A stretch of 64,000 bases of DNA from Thioclava sediminum (GTDB taxonomy: Bacteria; Pseudomonadota; Alphaproteobacteria; Rhodobacterales; Rhodobacteraceae). The notes beneath the pieces are model-generated. The model did no database searches and was not told the DNA's origin. It saw only the letters and a list, made by a program, of their open reading frames with translations. Below are positions 27,421 through 36,700 of this stretch, in pieces. The stretch is from positions 124,001 to 188,000 of the forward strand of contig NZ_MPZV01000003.1 of NCBI RefSeq assembly GCF_002020355.1. The letters run 5' to 3'. Position 1 is the stretch's first letter. Each line of letters opens with the position of its first letter. Position numbers and translations under genes: made by a program.

Positions 27421-28398
27421 TCAAGCGGTGCCGTCACTTTTGCCGCGCGGTTTCGCCAGCGGGTGATGCGTCAGCACCAGCTCCTTGAGCCGTTCGTCGA
27501 GGACATGAGTGTAGATTTCCGTGGTCGACAGGTCCGCGTGCCCCAGAAGCATCTGGATCGCGCGCAGATCCGCGCCGCCTTGCAGTAGATGGGTGGCGAA
27601 GGCGTGGCGCAAGACGTGGGGCGTGACCTTGGCGGGGCTGACCCCGGCCTTCACCGCGATGTCCTTCAGCAGCTTGTGAAAGCCCTGACGCGTCAGGTGA
27701 CCTTCCTTGCCGCCCGAGGGAAAGAGGAAACGCGAGGGCGGCGCGCGATGCTCGATGCGGGCCTGCTCTTCAGCCTCGTCGCGCGCGGTCAGCCACGCGG
27801 CCAGCGCCTCGCGCGCCGGTGGCGAGAGCGGCACCATCCGCTCCTTGTCGCCCTTGCCGCGCACCAGAAGCATCCGCGGATCGCCGCGCGCGGAGGACAC
27901 CGGCAGCGAGACCAGCTCCGAGACCCGCATCCCCGTCGCGTAAAGTAGCTCCATCAGGCAGCGATTGCGGATCTGATCCTTCTGCGAGCGCCCTTGATCG
28001 CGGGCGGCCTCCAGCAGCGCCTCGACCTCTTCGAGACTCAGTGTCTTCGGCAAGCGTTGCGCGCGCCCGGGGCCTGCGATGCGGATCGCCGGATTGTCGG
28101 TGCGCCAACCCTCCTCATAGGCAAAGCGATAGAGTTGCCGGATCGCCGAGAGCCTGCGCGCGCGGGTCGATTTCGCCAAGCCTTCGGCCTCGCAGCGGAT
28201 CAGATAGGTCTCGATATCGGCGCGGGTGAGCGTCGCGTAGCTCAGGCCCTTCGCCTGAAGAAAGCCCGCGAAGTCATTGAGATCGCGCCCGTAACTGAGG
28301 ATCGTGTTGCGCGCGGCACCGGCTTCGGCGGATTGCGCATCAAGAAAACTCGGCAACCATTGCGGATCGGGCGGCGCGTCTGAACCGGGTCCGGTCAT
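27421..28398 (-). CDS. xerD: tyrosine recombinase XerD
   Basis: A 325-residue chromosome dimer resolution recombinase. The N-terminal core-binding domain (FLDAQSAEAGAARNTILSYG) is followed by a catalytic domain with all active residues: Arg in ATGMRVSEL, Lys in VRGKGDKER, His/Arg in HVLRHAFATHLL, His in LLGHADLSTT and the nucleophile Tyr in EIYTHV. Length and family motifs fit a housekeeping Xer protein rather than an integrase. The start overlaps the stop of the 547-residue gene upstream (ATGA). Confidence 0.92.
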   Translation of the reverse strand: MTGPGSDAPPDPQWLPSFLDAQSAEAGAARNTILSYGRDLNDFAGFLQAKGLSYATLTRADIETYLIRCEAEGLAKSTRARRLSAIRQLYRFAYEEGWRTDNPAIRIAGPGRAQRLPKTLSLEEVEALLEAARDQGRSQKDQIRNRCLMELLYATGMRVSELVSLPVSSARGDPRMLLVRGKGDKERMVPLSPPAREALAAWLTARDEAEEQARIEHRAPPSRFLFPSGGKEGHLTRQGFHKLLKDIAVKAGVSPAKVTPHVLRHAFATHLLQGGADLRAIQMLLGHADLSTTEIYTHVLDERLKELVLTHHPLAKPRGKSDGTA

Positions 28399-30038
28399 CC
28401 GCGATCTCCCAGCACGATCAGTTCGATCGCGGCGCGCCGCGCGACCGTTTCCAGTCCCGCCAGACGCAAGAGACTCAGACCGTCCTGCAGCCGCGGATAA
28501 TCGCCCTTCGCGCCGTCGCCCACATCCCCGATTGCCTCGATCAGTGCGAGGCCCAGCTGATCGGGCAGCAATCCCTTGTAGCGGTCGGGCGCGGCGCCGG
28601 GCGGCGCATCGAAGACCGCCTTCAGCGCCTGATCGCGCGCGCCGCTTGCGGGGGTTGCGCTGGTATCGCCCGCGGCCAGTCCCTTGAACAGCGCGGCCTG
28701 CGCCGAACTCTGCGTGCCTTTCCGGGCGTTTTCCTCGTAATTCGGGGTCAGCAGGCTCAGCTCGTAGGCAAGGCGGCCCGCGCGGCCCGGCAGGTCCATC
28801 CCCGCGAGCTGGTCGCCGAACAGCGCGCCCAGAACCGGGGCGAGATCTTCCGAGGCCATCACGTCATAAGCGGCGGGCAGGGCGGTCGCGACCCTCTCGG
28901 TATCGCTCGCCTCGAGCGCCTCATCGAGCGCGCTCACTGCTGACACGCGATCCCAGAGCGCGCCGGACGCCGCCGCCTTGCGCTCGGTATAGAGGCCCAG
29001 CAGCCGGTTCGGGTCGAGCACGCCCGCACGGGCCAGACGCTCTGCGGCCTCCAATTGGGATTTCCAGCCGTTATTCTCGGTCAGATCGGCCTGCGCGAAG
29101 GCCAAAGGCAGCGTCGCCGTGGGTAGCGGCTGACCGATCGCCTCCATCATCTTAAACGCAAGCGGCGTGACGTGATCGGGGGGCGGCGCATCTCCGGCCT
29201 CTTCGGCCAGGGCCGGGTCGAGGAATTGCTCCAGCAGAGAGCGATCCTCCTGCGGGATCTGCCCCAGCGCGGCCCCCGTGCCATAAGTCAACTCTGCTGT
29301 GTCCCACTGACCGTTGCGCGCAAGGCAGAACACCCGCGCCGCATAAGAGGGCGCGATGCCGGGTGTACGCTCGATGATCTTGCAGGCGCGGTTCTCCTGC
29401 CCGAGCAGCAGTGCCACGTCGAAGCTACGGCGGAAAATCTCGGGGCTGGCGGTGCCTGCCTGTCCCAGAAGCGCATTGGCCTGTTCCAGCGCGCCCATGT
29501 CCAGAAGCCGGTCGATCCGCGCAAGGAACAGCTGGTTGCGCTGTGATGGCGTCTCGATCTGCGGCGGGTTCAGCTCGGCTAGCAGCAAGGTCAGGCTCAG
29601 CTCCCGCAGCGCGGGCAGCTGATCGAGCGGCATTGCCCGCAGCGCCTGCGCCAGTTCCGGCTCGGGGGTCTTGCCCCAAAGATCGCGCGGCAACCCGGTG
29701 CGATCCGGCGTCAGTAGCCCCAAAGTATCGGCGGAGGGCGCGTCGAGCGAAAGCACCGCGATATCCTCGATCCCGCCAGCCCCGGTGACAGGCGCAGTCG
29801 AAGACGCCGACCCGTCGCGCGGCGAATTCGCCAGGGAATGCGACAGCCAGTCGATCGCCGACATCGGGCTGCCGGCCGCAGCGCTGGCCTCCACCGAGTT
29901 GTTCGATTGCGCGGCGGCGGGACCCGCCACCAGACCGCCAAGCGTGAAACCGCTCAGCCAGATCAGGCCAAGGGTCGCCGCACGGCGATCAGTTGCCACT
30001 CGCAGCCTCGCTGTCAGTGCCTGTCGCAGTACCTGCAT
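28395..30038 (-). CDS. periplasmic protein of unknown function, xerD-linked
   Basis: A 547-residue protein that I do not recognise as a named family. An N-terminal hydrophobic segment (LGLIWLSGFTLGGLVAGPAAAQ) is a signal peptide ending AAAQ. The rest is an Ala/Leu-rich string of helix pairs (for example LFLARIDRLLDMGALEQANA and FRRSFDVALLLGQENRACKI) that resembles tetratricopeptide-like solenoids, so a scaffold in the periplasm is possible. It overlaps xerD by four bases downstream and the small membrane protein gene by 50 bp upstream; the three are one minus-strand unit opposite aroK-aroB. Confidence 0.7.
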   Translation of the reverse strand: MQVLRQALTARLRVATDRRAATLGLIWLSGFTLGGLVAGPAAAQSNNSVEASAAAGSPMSAIDWLSHSLANSPRDGSASSTAPVTGAGGIEDIAVLSLDAPSADTLGLLTPDRTGLPRDLWGKTPEPELAQALRAMPLDQLPALRELSLTLLLAELNPPQIETPSQRNQLFLARIDRLLDMGALEQANALLGQAGTASPEIFRRSFDVALLLGQENRACKIIERTPGIAPSYAARVFCLARNGQWDTAELTYGTGAALGQIPQEDRSLLEQFLDPALAEEAGDAPPPDHVTPLAFKMMEAIGQPLPTATLPLAFAQADLTENNGWKSQLEAAERLARAGVLDPNRLLGLYTERKAAASGALWDRVSAVSALDEALEASDTERVATALPAAYDVMASEDLAPVLGALFGDQLAGMDLPGRAGRLAYELSLLTPNYEENARKGTQSSAQAALFKGLAAGDTSATPASGARDQALKAVFDAPPGAAPDRYKGLLPDQLGLALIEAIGDVGDGAKGDYPRLQDGLSLLRLAGLETVARRAAIELIVLGDRG

Positions 30039-30198
30039 CGGAATTACTCGTGCCCGCCATGCCCGAGCCGTCGGGCAGGGTGACTTCGATCCGCTGCTCC
30101 TGACTGTCGGGGCTCATGTCGCCCAAGTAAGCAAAGCCGATCACGCCGATCGCGCCAAGCACCAGAAGGATGACGATAAGCTTGAAGATGCGCCCCAT
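29989..30198 (-). CDS. small single-span membrane protein
   Basis: A 69-residue protein: one membrane helix (FKLIVILLVLGAIGVIGFAY) and a short acidic/Ser-Thr tail (SNSDAGTATGTDSEAASGN). AAAGAGAGA lies 7 bases before the ATG. Its last 50 bases overlap the start of the 547-residue periplasmic protein gene in another frame, which argues for coupled expression. It begins the minus-strand unit that diverges from aroK; function unknown. Confidence 0.6.
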   Translation of the reverse strand: MGRIFKLIVILLVLGAIGVIGFAYLGDMSPDSQEQRIEVTLPDGSGMAGTSNSDAGTATGTDSEAASGN

Positions 30199-30432
30199 AA
30201 TCTCTCTTTTCTGCCGTCTGTCGCGGCCCGTCCCATATCGTGTCTCTCGGTGGGCGGGCCGTTCTTGGTTGCGGTTTCGCGTTGATCATATATGGCATTT
30301 CAGGGAAGTTCACGCCATTCAAGGGGTCCTGCGTCACGATTGTGCAAGGCTCCGCCGATGGCAAGCCTTGTCCGTCCCGCCGGGATTGACAGGGCAGGAA
30401 TACCGCAGGCGACGCGAGGCAGGGGGCGCTAG

Positions 30433-31005
30433 GTGGAAGGCGAAACCGAGATCGAGGGGCATCTGACGCGCTCCGTCGTGCTCGTCGGCATGATGGGCTC
30501 GGGCAAGACGGCGGTCGGCACTGCTCTGTCCAAGATGCTCGATTCGGCATTCCTCGACAGCGACCATGAAATCGAACGCGCCGCCCAGATGACCGTGGCC
30601 GAGATTTTCGCCCGCGACGGCGAGCCGTTCTTCCGCGCTCGCGAATCGGAAGTGCTGGAGCGGCTGTTGATGGGCCCGCCCGGCGTGATCTCCACCGGCG
30701 GCGGGGCCTTCCTGTCCGAGAAGAACCGCGAGTTGATCAACCGGCTCGGTGTCTCGGTCTGGCTGAAAGCGGATTTGGAGATCCTGTGGAACCGGGTGCG
30801 CCACAAGAACACGCGGCCCTTGCTGCGCACGGCCGACCCGAAACAGACGCTGAGCGATCTGCTGGCCGCGCGTCTCCCGCATTATCAAAAGGCCCAGATC
30901 GTGGTTGAGGCCGAACCGGGCCTTTCGGTGCAGGGCATGGCGCGCAAGGTGGTGGCGCATCTGCGCGAAGTGGATGGATTGATCGAAGAGGTGAAAGATG
31001 CGTGA
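30433..31005 (+). CDS. aroK: shikimate kinase
   Basis: A 190-residue kinase making shikimate-3-phosphate in aromatic amino-acid synthesis. Walker A is GMMGSGKT, the shikimate-binding DSDHEIE and FRARESEVLE follow, then STGGGAFLSEKN and the LID RPLLR. The start is GTG (30433) with AGGGGG upstream; no later ATG leaves a full P-loop strand. It is followed by aroB with an 8-bp overlap, the usual aroKB pair. Confidence 0.95.
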   Translation: MEGETEIEGHLTRSVVLVGMMGSGKTAVGTALSKMLDSAFLDSDHEIERAAQMTVAEIFARDGEPFFRARESEVLERLLMGPPGVISTGGGAFLSEKNRELINRLGVSVWLKADLEILWNRVRHKNTRPLLRTADPKQTLSDLLAARLPHYQKAQIVVEAEPGLSVQGMARKVVAHLREVDGLIEEVKDA

Positions 31006-32104
31006 GATCGTGCCGGTCGAGCTGGGCGAGCGTTCCTATGAGGTGCGCATCGGCACCGGGCTCTTGGAAAACGCATGCACCGAAATCGCGCCCTTGCTGC
31101 GCCGTCCGCGCGTGGCTGTCGTCGCCGATCAGACGGTGGCCGATCTGCATCTCGCGACCCTGCGCCGCGGCCTTGGCGATATCGAGATGGTCTCGCTGAC
31201 CCTGCCGCCGGGCGAGGGCACGAAAAGCTGGCCGCAGTTCACCCGCACCGTCGAATGGCTGCTGGAGCAGAAGGTCGAGCGCAAGGATATCGTCATCGCT
31301 TTGGGCGGCGGCGTGATCGGCGATCTGGTTGGCTTTGCCGCCGCCGTTTTGCGCCGGGGCGTGCGCTTCGTGCAGATCCCGACCTCGCTTCTCGCGCAGG
31401 TCGACAGCTCCGTGGGCGGCAAGACCGGGATTAACGCGCCGCAAGGCAAGAACCTGATCGGGGCCTTCCATCAGCCCTCGCTGGTGCTGGCCGATCTCGA
31501 CGTGTTGGGCACGCTCGAGCCGCGCGACTTCCTCGCGGGCTATGGCGAGGTGGTGAAATACGGGCTTCTGGGCGATGCGGCGTTCTTCGACTGGCTCGAG
31601 GCGAACGCGCCTGCGATGGCGGCGGGCGACATGGAAAAACGCCTGCATGCGGTGAAACGCTCGGTCGAGATGAAAGCCGAGATCGTGGCCCGCGACGAGA
31701 CGGAGGAGGGCGACCGCGCGCTTCTCAACCTCGGTCACACCTTCTGCCACGCGCTGGAGGCCGCGACCGGTTATTCCGACCGGCTCCTGCATGGCGAGGG
31801 CGTGGCGATCGGCTGCGCGATGGCGTTCGAGCTGAGCCAGCGCCTCGGCCTGTGCTCGCAAGAGGTCCCGAGCCGCGTGCGCGCGCATCTGCGCGACATG
31901 GGAATGAAGACCGATCTCGCTGATATCGAGGGCGACCTGCCGGGCCGCGACGCGCTGATCGACCTGATGGCGCAGGACAAGAAAGTGCTCGACGGCAAGC
32001 TGCGCTTCATCCTCGCGCACGGCATCGGCGAGGCTTTCGTGACCTCGGATGTGCCGCGCGATGCGCTGGCAGGCGTGCTCGACGACGCGCTCGCCGCCCG
32101 GTAA
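30998..32104 (+). CDS. aroB: 3-dehydroquinate synthase
   Basis: A 368-residue NAD-dependent enzyme converting DAHP to 3-dehydroquinate, second step of the shikimate pathway. The NAD-binding block ALGGGVIGDLVGFAAAVLRRG, SLLAQVDSSVGGKTGINAPQ and the metal ligands in GYGEVVKYGLL (Glu), LNLGHTFCHALE (His) and LLHGEGVAIG (His) are intact. It starts within the last codons of aroK. After its stop come 51 bp and a tRNA-Arg gene. Confidence 0.96.
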   Translation: MREIVPVELGERSYEVRIGTGLLENACTEIAPLLRRPRVAVVADQTVADLHLATLRRGLGDIEMVSLTLPPGEGTKSWPQFTRTVEWLLEQKVERKDIVIALGGGVIGDLVGFAAAVLRRGVRFVQIPTSLLAQVDSSVGGKTGINAPQGKNLIGAFHQPSLVLADLDVLGTLEPRDFLAGYGEVVKYGLLGDAAFFDWLEANAPAMAAGDMEKRLHAVKRSVEMKAEIVARDETEEGDRALLNLGHTFCHALEAATGYSDRLLHGEGVAIGCAMAFELSQRLGLCSQEVPSRVRAHLRDMGMKTDLADIEGDLPGRDALIDLMAQDKKVLDGKLRFILAHGIGEAFVTSDVPRDALAGVLDDALAAR

Positions 32105-32155
32105 GCCGATTTCCCAGTTGCGAGCCGCGCGCTCCTTCTTTATACGCCGCTTCAG

Positions 32156-32232
32156 GCACCCATAGCTCAGCTGGATAGAGCGCTGCCCTCCGAAGGCAGA
32201 GGCCGAAGGTTCGAATCCTTCTGGGTGCGCCA
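32156..32232 (+). tRNA. tRNA-Arg (anticodon CCG)
   Basis: A 77-nt cloverleaf: acceptor GCACCCA/TGGGTGC, D arm AGCTCAGCTGGATAGAGC, anticodon stem CTGCC/GGCAG around loop CTCCGAA (anticodon CCG), T arm AAGGTTCGAATCCTT, and encoded CCA. It decodes CGG. It lies 75 bp before the dusA remnant; the island is not integrated in it, because no repeat of its 3' end occurs at the other island end. Confidence 0.97.
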
Positions 32233-32307
32233 CTTCCCCCAGTTTCCGGAATTTCAGCGCCTTGGGGGCGGCACAGACGCTATCGAGACGGCCCCGAGAC
32301 AGACCCG

Positions 32308-32391
32308 ATGAGAGATGCGATGACGACAGATGACGCCCTGATCCGCGCAGCGAAGCTCTCGGTCGCGCCGATGATGGATATTAGCGACTGA
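32308..32391 (+). pseudogene. dusA: 5' remnant of dusA left outside the island
   Basis: ATG 32308 (or 32320) opens MRDAMTTDDALIRAAKLSVA then PMMD, which aligns with RLSVAPMMD at the N-terminus of the intact dusA at 47495. After PMMD the frame enters the island and stops at ISD*. This is the original 5' end of the chromosomal gene, now cut off from the body of dusA by 15.2 kb. It retains the native start and presumably the native promoter. Confidence 0.88.
32362..32378 (+). repeat. attL core of the dusA-integrated island
   Basis: GTCGCGCCGATGATGGA, repeated as GTCGCCCCGATGATGGA at 47546-47562 (16 of 17 identical). It encodes VAPMMD of DusA, the segment used as target by the established dusA-specific integrase family. 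Confidence 0.9.
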
Positions 32392-32399
32392 CAGAAAAA

Positions 32400-32436
32400 C
32401 ACCGCCTTCCCATGGGGTTAGGCGGTGCGTTTTCTC
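32400..32436 (+). terminator. intrinsic terminator just inside attL
   Basis: CACCGCCT (32400-32407) pairs with AGGCGGTG (32420-32427) around a 12-base loop and is followed by CGTTTTC; the flanking A-run makes it usable in both directions. It would stop transcription of the dusA remnant from entering the island. Confidence 0.75.
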
Positions 32437-32447
32437 GGAATCATACT
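32434..32447. promoter_or_regulatory. integrase arm-type repeat near attL
   Basis: CTCGGAATCATACT here is identical to 47414-47427 beside attR, and CGGAATCATAC recurs inverted at 47387-47398. Shared sequence at both island ends outside the core repeat is expected of integrase or excisionase binding sites. Confidence 0.6.
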
Positions 32448-32494
32448 TGGACCCGAATCGGCAATGTTTTTCAGCGGCCTGCGTCAAGGGCGTC

Positions 32495-32755
32495 TCAGCC
32501 GTAAAGCTGATCGAATTCCTTCTTCGCTTCTTCCATCCGGTCGTCGAGGTACTGCGCCAGTTCAACTAGGCCAACGCCCTTGGCGCTCTTCTGGCTCGCC
32601 TCCATCCGCACAAGCGGCAGGGGAAGCTTGCCGTCGGCGATCTTGCGCAGGAACTTGATCGGCGTCAGGTGGGGAAAGAAATCCGCGACCACTCGGTCAA
32701 CAGAGATGATGGGCTGACCCTGATATCGGGCCATGAGCATCCAGATAGTGTCCAT
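32495..32755 (-). CDS. PrtN-type (pyocin activator) regulator
   Basis: An 86-residue protein matching the PrtN family: MDTIWMLMARYQGQPIISVD, FFPHLTPIKFLRKIADGKLP and LVRMEASQKSAKGVGLVELA. PrtN of Pseudomonas activates pyocin genes after DNA damage; small PrtN homologues are frequent at the end of phage-like islands in proteobacteria, where they probably control late genes or excision. It is the gene nearest attL. About 105 bp upstream lie two identical TGTCAC-N5-GTGACA operators in inverted array, so its transcription is likely repressor-controlled. RBS is weak. Confidence 0.8.
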   Translation of the reverse strand: MDTIWMLMARYQGQPIISVDRVVADFFPHLTPIKFLRKIADGKLPLPLVRMEASQKSAKGVGLVELAQYLDDRMEEAKKEFDQLYG

Positions 32756-32859
32756 TCTAGTGCGTATCCAAATTCAAGTGGGCCTCCTTTCTCCTTGAGA
32801 TACGTTTCGGTAAGGGCACTATCGCACGGCCAGAGAAGTCGCGCAAGTCACTGAAAACA

Positions 32860-32905
32860 TGTCACTAAATGTGACATTTTGCCGGAAATGTCACATTTAG
32901 TGACA
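32860..32905. promoter_or_regulatory. twin operator: TGTCACTAAATGTGACA and its mirror copy
   Basis: Site 1 (32860-32876) and site 2 (32889-32905) each consist of 6-bp arms TGTCAC/GTGACA around a 5-bp A/T core, and the two sites are perfect mirror images about 12 intervening bases. They lie between the divergent ends of the PrtN-type gene and the membrane protein gene, the expected place for a phage-type repressor to act. Confidence 0.75.
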
Positions 32906-32946
32906 GGGCGGCTGACGCCGCCCAACAACCTCGCCCACGTGGGGCA

Positions 32947-33432
32947 TCACGGAAGGCTCGTAAAAGTCAGGTAGTAGCCGAAGCCCAGAGCGATCAGGCC
33001 GAGGACCACCTGCAAGCCGATTTCTCGCCTGCTGATCTTAAGAACCACTGCGAGAAATGCACTGAAAGCGAAGAGCACCATTCCGACGACGACGCCTAAA
33101 AGGAGCCCCTCGAAGCGTGAGATGTAGATCGCGAGCCACAAGTTCGCGGGTATCGCAGCAAGCTTAAATATCGCCCCTAGAGTGCCGTGGAGCACAGGGG
33201 GGTCTAGTGCGGGGTGTGGCGACTGCTGGGCGCGGACGAGAACGCCGAAGTAGACACAAGCGCCATAGAAACAGAGGGCAATGCCTAGAAGGGAACCCTG
33301 CTCAAGAAGTGTATGAAACAATGCCTGTCTATCTCCGTGCAAAATAAAAATGAGCTTTAGGCCCTGATACGCCAAGCGCATAGCAAGGGTTGGCCGAAGG
33401 CGAGCGCCTTCGACCTTACGGTTATCACTCAT
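32947..33432 (-). CDS. four-helix membrane protein of unknown function
   Basis: A 161-residue protein with about four hydrophobic segments: LLEQGSLLGIALCFYGACVY, ATLGAIFKLAAIP-like GTLGAIFKLAAIPANLWLAI, LLLGVVVGMVLFAFSAFLAV and LQVVLGLIALGFGYYLTFTS. The N-terminus (MSDNRKVEGARLRPTLAMRL) is basic and cytoplasmic by charge. I recognise no family. It is the last gene of the run tape measure - 71-residue gene - this gene, so it may be linked to particle function, for example a holin-like or superinfection-exclusion role, but nothing in the sequence proves that. Confidence 0.65.
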   Translation of the reverse strand: MSDNRKVEGARLRPTLAMRLAYQGLKLIFILHGDRQALFHTLLEQGSLLGIALCFYGACVYFGVLVRAQQSPHPALDPPVLHGTLGAIFKLAAIPANLWLAIYISRFEGLLLGVVVGMVLFAFSAFLAVVLKISRREIGLQVVLGLIALGFGYYLTFTSLP

Positions 33433-33557
33433 GGTGACCTCACAGTAAGAAATTTATGAAAATGGAGGAGGGCGGCGAGCCGCGCCTTTCTCCTCCTATC
33501 TTCAATTACTGTTCTTCACCGGGGTTTGTCACATCGGGGCGACGAGATTTTCAGGGG

Positions 33558-33773
33558 CTAGCCGATCTGTATGCCGCCGTCAGGCGGTGCCGGGTCGTCG
33601 GGTTGGGGGCCCGCGTCAGCGGGCGCGGCAACCGTCCAGAAGGTCAGGCCGTCCGCGCTCGCGATCACTTCGACGCCCGCCCGGTGAAGGGCTCGCAGCT
33701 TCTCGGTGGTGGGTTCGATAAGCTCGCGATACTGTCCGAGCGGATGCCGCGCGTTGGGTTCGTTGTTAGTCAT
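33558..33773 (-). CDS. small protein following the tape-measure gene
   Basis: A 71-residue protein, MTNNEPNARHPLGQYRELIE then PTTEKLRALHRAGVEVIASA, ending in an Asp/Pro-rich tail. Its ATG overlaps the end of the tape-measure gene by 8 bases, so translation is probably coupled; AAATGGCC-type RBS is weak. In tailed phages small genes next to the tape measure often encode chaperones or minor tail proteins; whether this applies here is unknown. A mini-hairpin (33609-33624) lies in the PADAG codons of its tail. Confidence 0.6.
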   Translation of the reverse strand: MTNNEPNARHPLGQYRELIEPTTEKLRALHRAGVEVIASADGLTFWTVAAPADAGPQPDDPAPPDGGIQIG

Positions 33774-36700
33774 TTGAGCGAATGGCCTCCCGACCTGCGC
33801 GCGCCATGTCGGCGGCGATCTGTTTCTTCGACTTGCGGAAGCTGTCCGCATCCGGCGTGTTCACGGTCATGTTGATCGTCTGCGGGGCGTAGACCTTACC
33901 GCCACCGCCCCCGTCGCTCATCTCCACCGGGACCTTGCGCCCTTTCGAGAGCGGGATAACCGCCTCGTTGGGATGCAGCACCGCCGGAATTCCCGAGGTG
34001 TTGTGCGTGCCCTCGGCGTAGTGCGGAGCGCTGCGGAAGGCGGCGACGGGCGTGGAGGAGAAGCCCACCGGCTGCGTGGAAATCCCGCCTTCTTTGAACG
34101 CGCCTAGCGCCATGGACAGAACACCGCCCCAGCCGCCCAGAGAGGCGAGGAGACCGCCGCCAGCGGCCCCACCTGTGCCGCCACCTGCAACGGCAGCTCC
34201 GAGGATGGGTGCGCCTGCCTGAGCCCCGCTGACGATGCCCTGCCGCATGCTCGACGCGCCCTGCGTCGACGCTGCGCGGACCTGCACCCCGGTAGAGATG
34301 CCCGCAAGGCGCTGTTGCTGCGCAGCCTGAGCCCCGCCCATCGCCACGCCCGACTGCAACGAGGTCTGGGCCTGCACGCCGCCCGAGGTCATCGCTTGCC
34401 CGATCTGGGCCGCGACGGTCTGGCCCGCCTGCATCATGGCCGTGCTGATCTGTGTGGCGGCTTGCGCGCCGCCTGCGGCTACGCCCGATCCGTCCGCCGA
34501 AACGCTGGCACCGCCCCAGCCAGCGACCATATCGCCCATCCCGCCGATGACTTGATCAAGGCCGGTGGCTTTCAGAAGCTCGCCCGTTGCAAGCGGGGCG
34601 AGGGCGTCAGCGAAGCTGTTCAGGATCGAGTCCCCGAGCTTCTCCAGCGAGAAGTCGCCCGTCATCAGGTCATGCATACTGGATTGAATGCCGCCGATGA
34701 CGTTCGTCTCGATATCGTTCGCGGCGGCGCGCCAGCTCGGCAGGCCCTTTTCGAACTCTCGAACGGGGTCGCGCGCGGCCTCGGTCAGGGCCTTGTTGAG
34801 AGAAATTCCAGCGTCGATTTGCTTGAGGATCGCGACCGTCCCGGCGTCCACTGCGCCGCCCATAGCTGCGGCAGCCCCGGCGTAGGCCTGTGCGGCCTCT
34901 TCGTTCTGGAACATGCCGCTTGCGGAGGCGGCGAGGGCCACACGCTCTTTGTTCAGACCGGTCACCCGATCTTGCAGGCTGTTGTTGAGCTTCTCAACGG
35001 CTTTCTGTTCATCGGTCAGATGTTTCGCACGCGAGCCTTTTCGAGCGGGCTTGTTCGCTGCCGTAAGTTGCTTGCGCAGTTCGGCCTGTTTCTGGCCCAG
35101 CGCTTCAAGCTCTTGAATCTGCTTGTATTCTGCGGCCACCTGATCAACGTTGATCGTCTGCCCGGTTTCCTGAGCGTGGGCGACCATATCTTGAAGCTGC
35201 ACGCGGCGGTTCGCGGCGGCGGCGGTCCATCCCTCCGAGAGCTGAATCCCTAGGCTCTTGTTCTGGGCCTGTATGGCGGTGATCTGTTGGGCCACACTCT
35301 TGCCCATGATCGCGAGGGCGTTCGGGACGCTCCCGAGGTTCTGGAGGAGGCGGGCAGCTTCATCGGCAGCCGTCCCGATCTCGGCCCGCAGGTTGCTGGC
35401 AGCCCCGGCGGCGGCGTTCGTCGCGGTGCCGCTGCCCTCGCTCGCGGCTTTCAGCTTCATCGCCGCATCTTCGGCCCGGATCAATTGGGCGAGCACGCCG
35501 CGCGCGCCGCCTTCGGCCTTGTCGAGGCCCCCGGTCGTGCTTTCGACCTCTTGGCGCAGCTTCGTGATTGCCGCGAGCTGATCGTCGAAGGTCCGGGCGC
35601 TCTGAATATCCTTCATCAGCCCGAGGAAGGTCCGGGCGCGGTCGGACGAGGTGTCGAATGCGCGCGCGACGGCGTCGATATCGCCTGTGAACGGGTTCCC
35701 GTCAGAGGTTAGGGCGTCCCGGATGCTTGCGACCATGTCGCCATTCGCCATGGCGGCTTCGATTTCGGCGACTTTGCGCAGCCGCTCCAGATGGGCGTCG
35801 AGTGCGGCATTCACAGCCCCATACTCTTGACGCAAGTTGCGAAGGTTGTGGCCCGCGAGGGCGTCGGTCGCGTTGCGTAGGGCGGTTATCTTGGATTCCG
35901 CGTCCGAGAGGCTATCGGCGAAGCTCTTCGTCGCCTCTTTGCCCGATCCCATCCACTGCACCAGTGCAGCCCCGGCGGCAATCACGCCAATCGTCACGAG
36001 CGAGACCGGATTAATCATCGACGTGAAGCCCGCCGCGAGGGTGCGCAGGATCGCGGCACGGCCCCCGAGCCCGTTTAGCATCTGCGAAACCTGCGTGCCC
36101 TGCTGGAGGGCCAAAACAAACGGGTTCTGCCCCGCCGCCATCATCACCCCGATGTCGTTGAACTGCGCGGCCATGTAAGCCGTTTCATGCCCGCTGACGC
36201 GGGCGCTCTTCGCAAATCGGTCATTCGCTGCCCCCGCAGCAAGCAAAGACTGCGCAGCGACCTCGCGCGCTTGCGCGGCTTTGACGGCGCTCATGGCCCC
36301 GGCATCTTCAAGCTGCTGGATTTCGGACAGGGCGCGCGCGTATTGCTCGCTCGACGCGTAAACGGAATCGTATTTCGCGCGCAGGGCGTTGAGCGCGTTG
36401 GCTTCCTGTGTCGCGGCGCGGCTCGCTTCCTCGGTCTGACGCGCAAGCATGGCCTGTTCTCCGCGCAGGTGTTCGGCTGCGACAGTGGTCTGGAGGAGGC
36501 CGCTGCGTAGATCGTCGAAACCGGATTTCGCGGCGCGGACGTCGAGAGGGGAGGAGGCGGCGAGGAGGTCGGTCTTGAGGCGCGTTAGCGCCCCTTCGAG
36601 CTGAGCAATCCCGGCGGTATCGCCGAGGTCCGACAGGCGGAGGGCGAGACGCTGGGCAGCTTGTTCGCTCTGTCGGATCGCGGATGCGCTGGCGAGGGCC

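Noticed and set aside
32156-32232. tRNA-Arg as integration site of the island
   Set aside because: tRNA 3' ends are common targets, but no copy of its 3' part occurs at the far island end; the repeated segment is in dusA.
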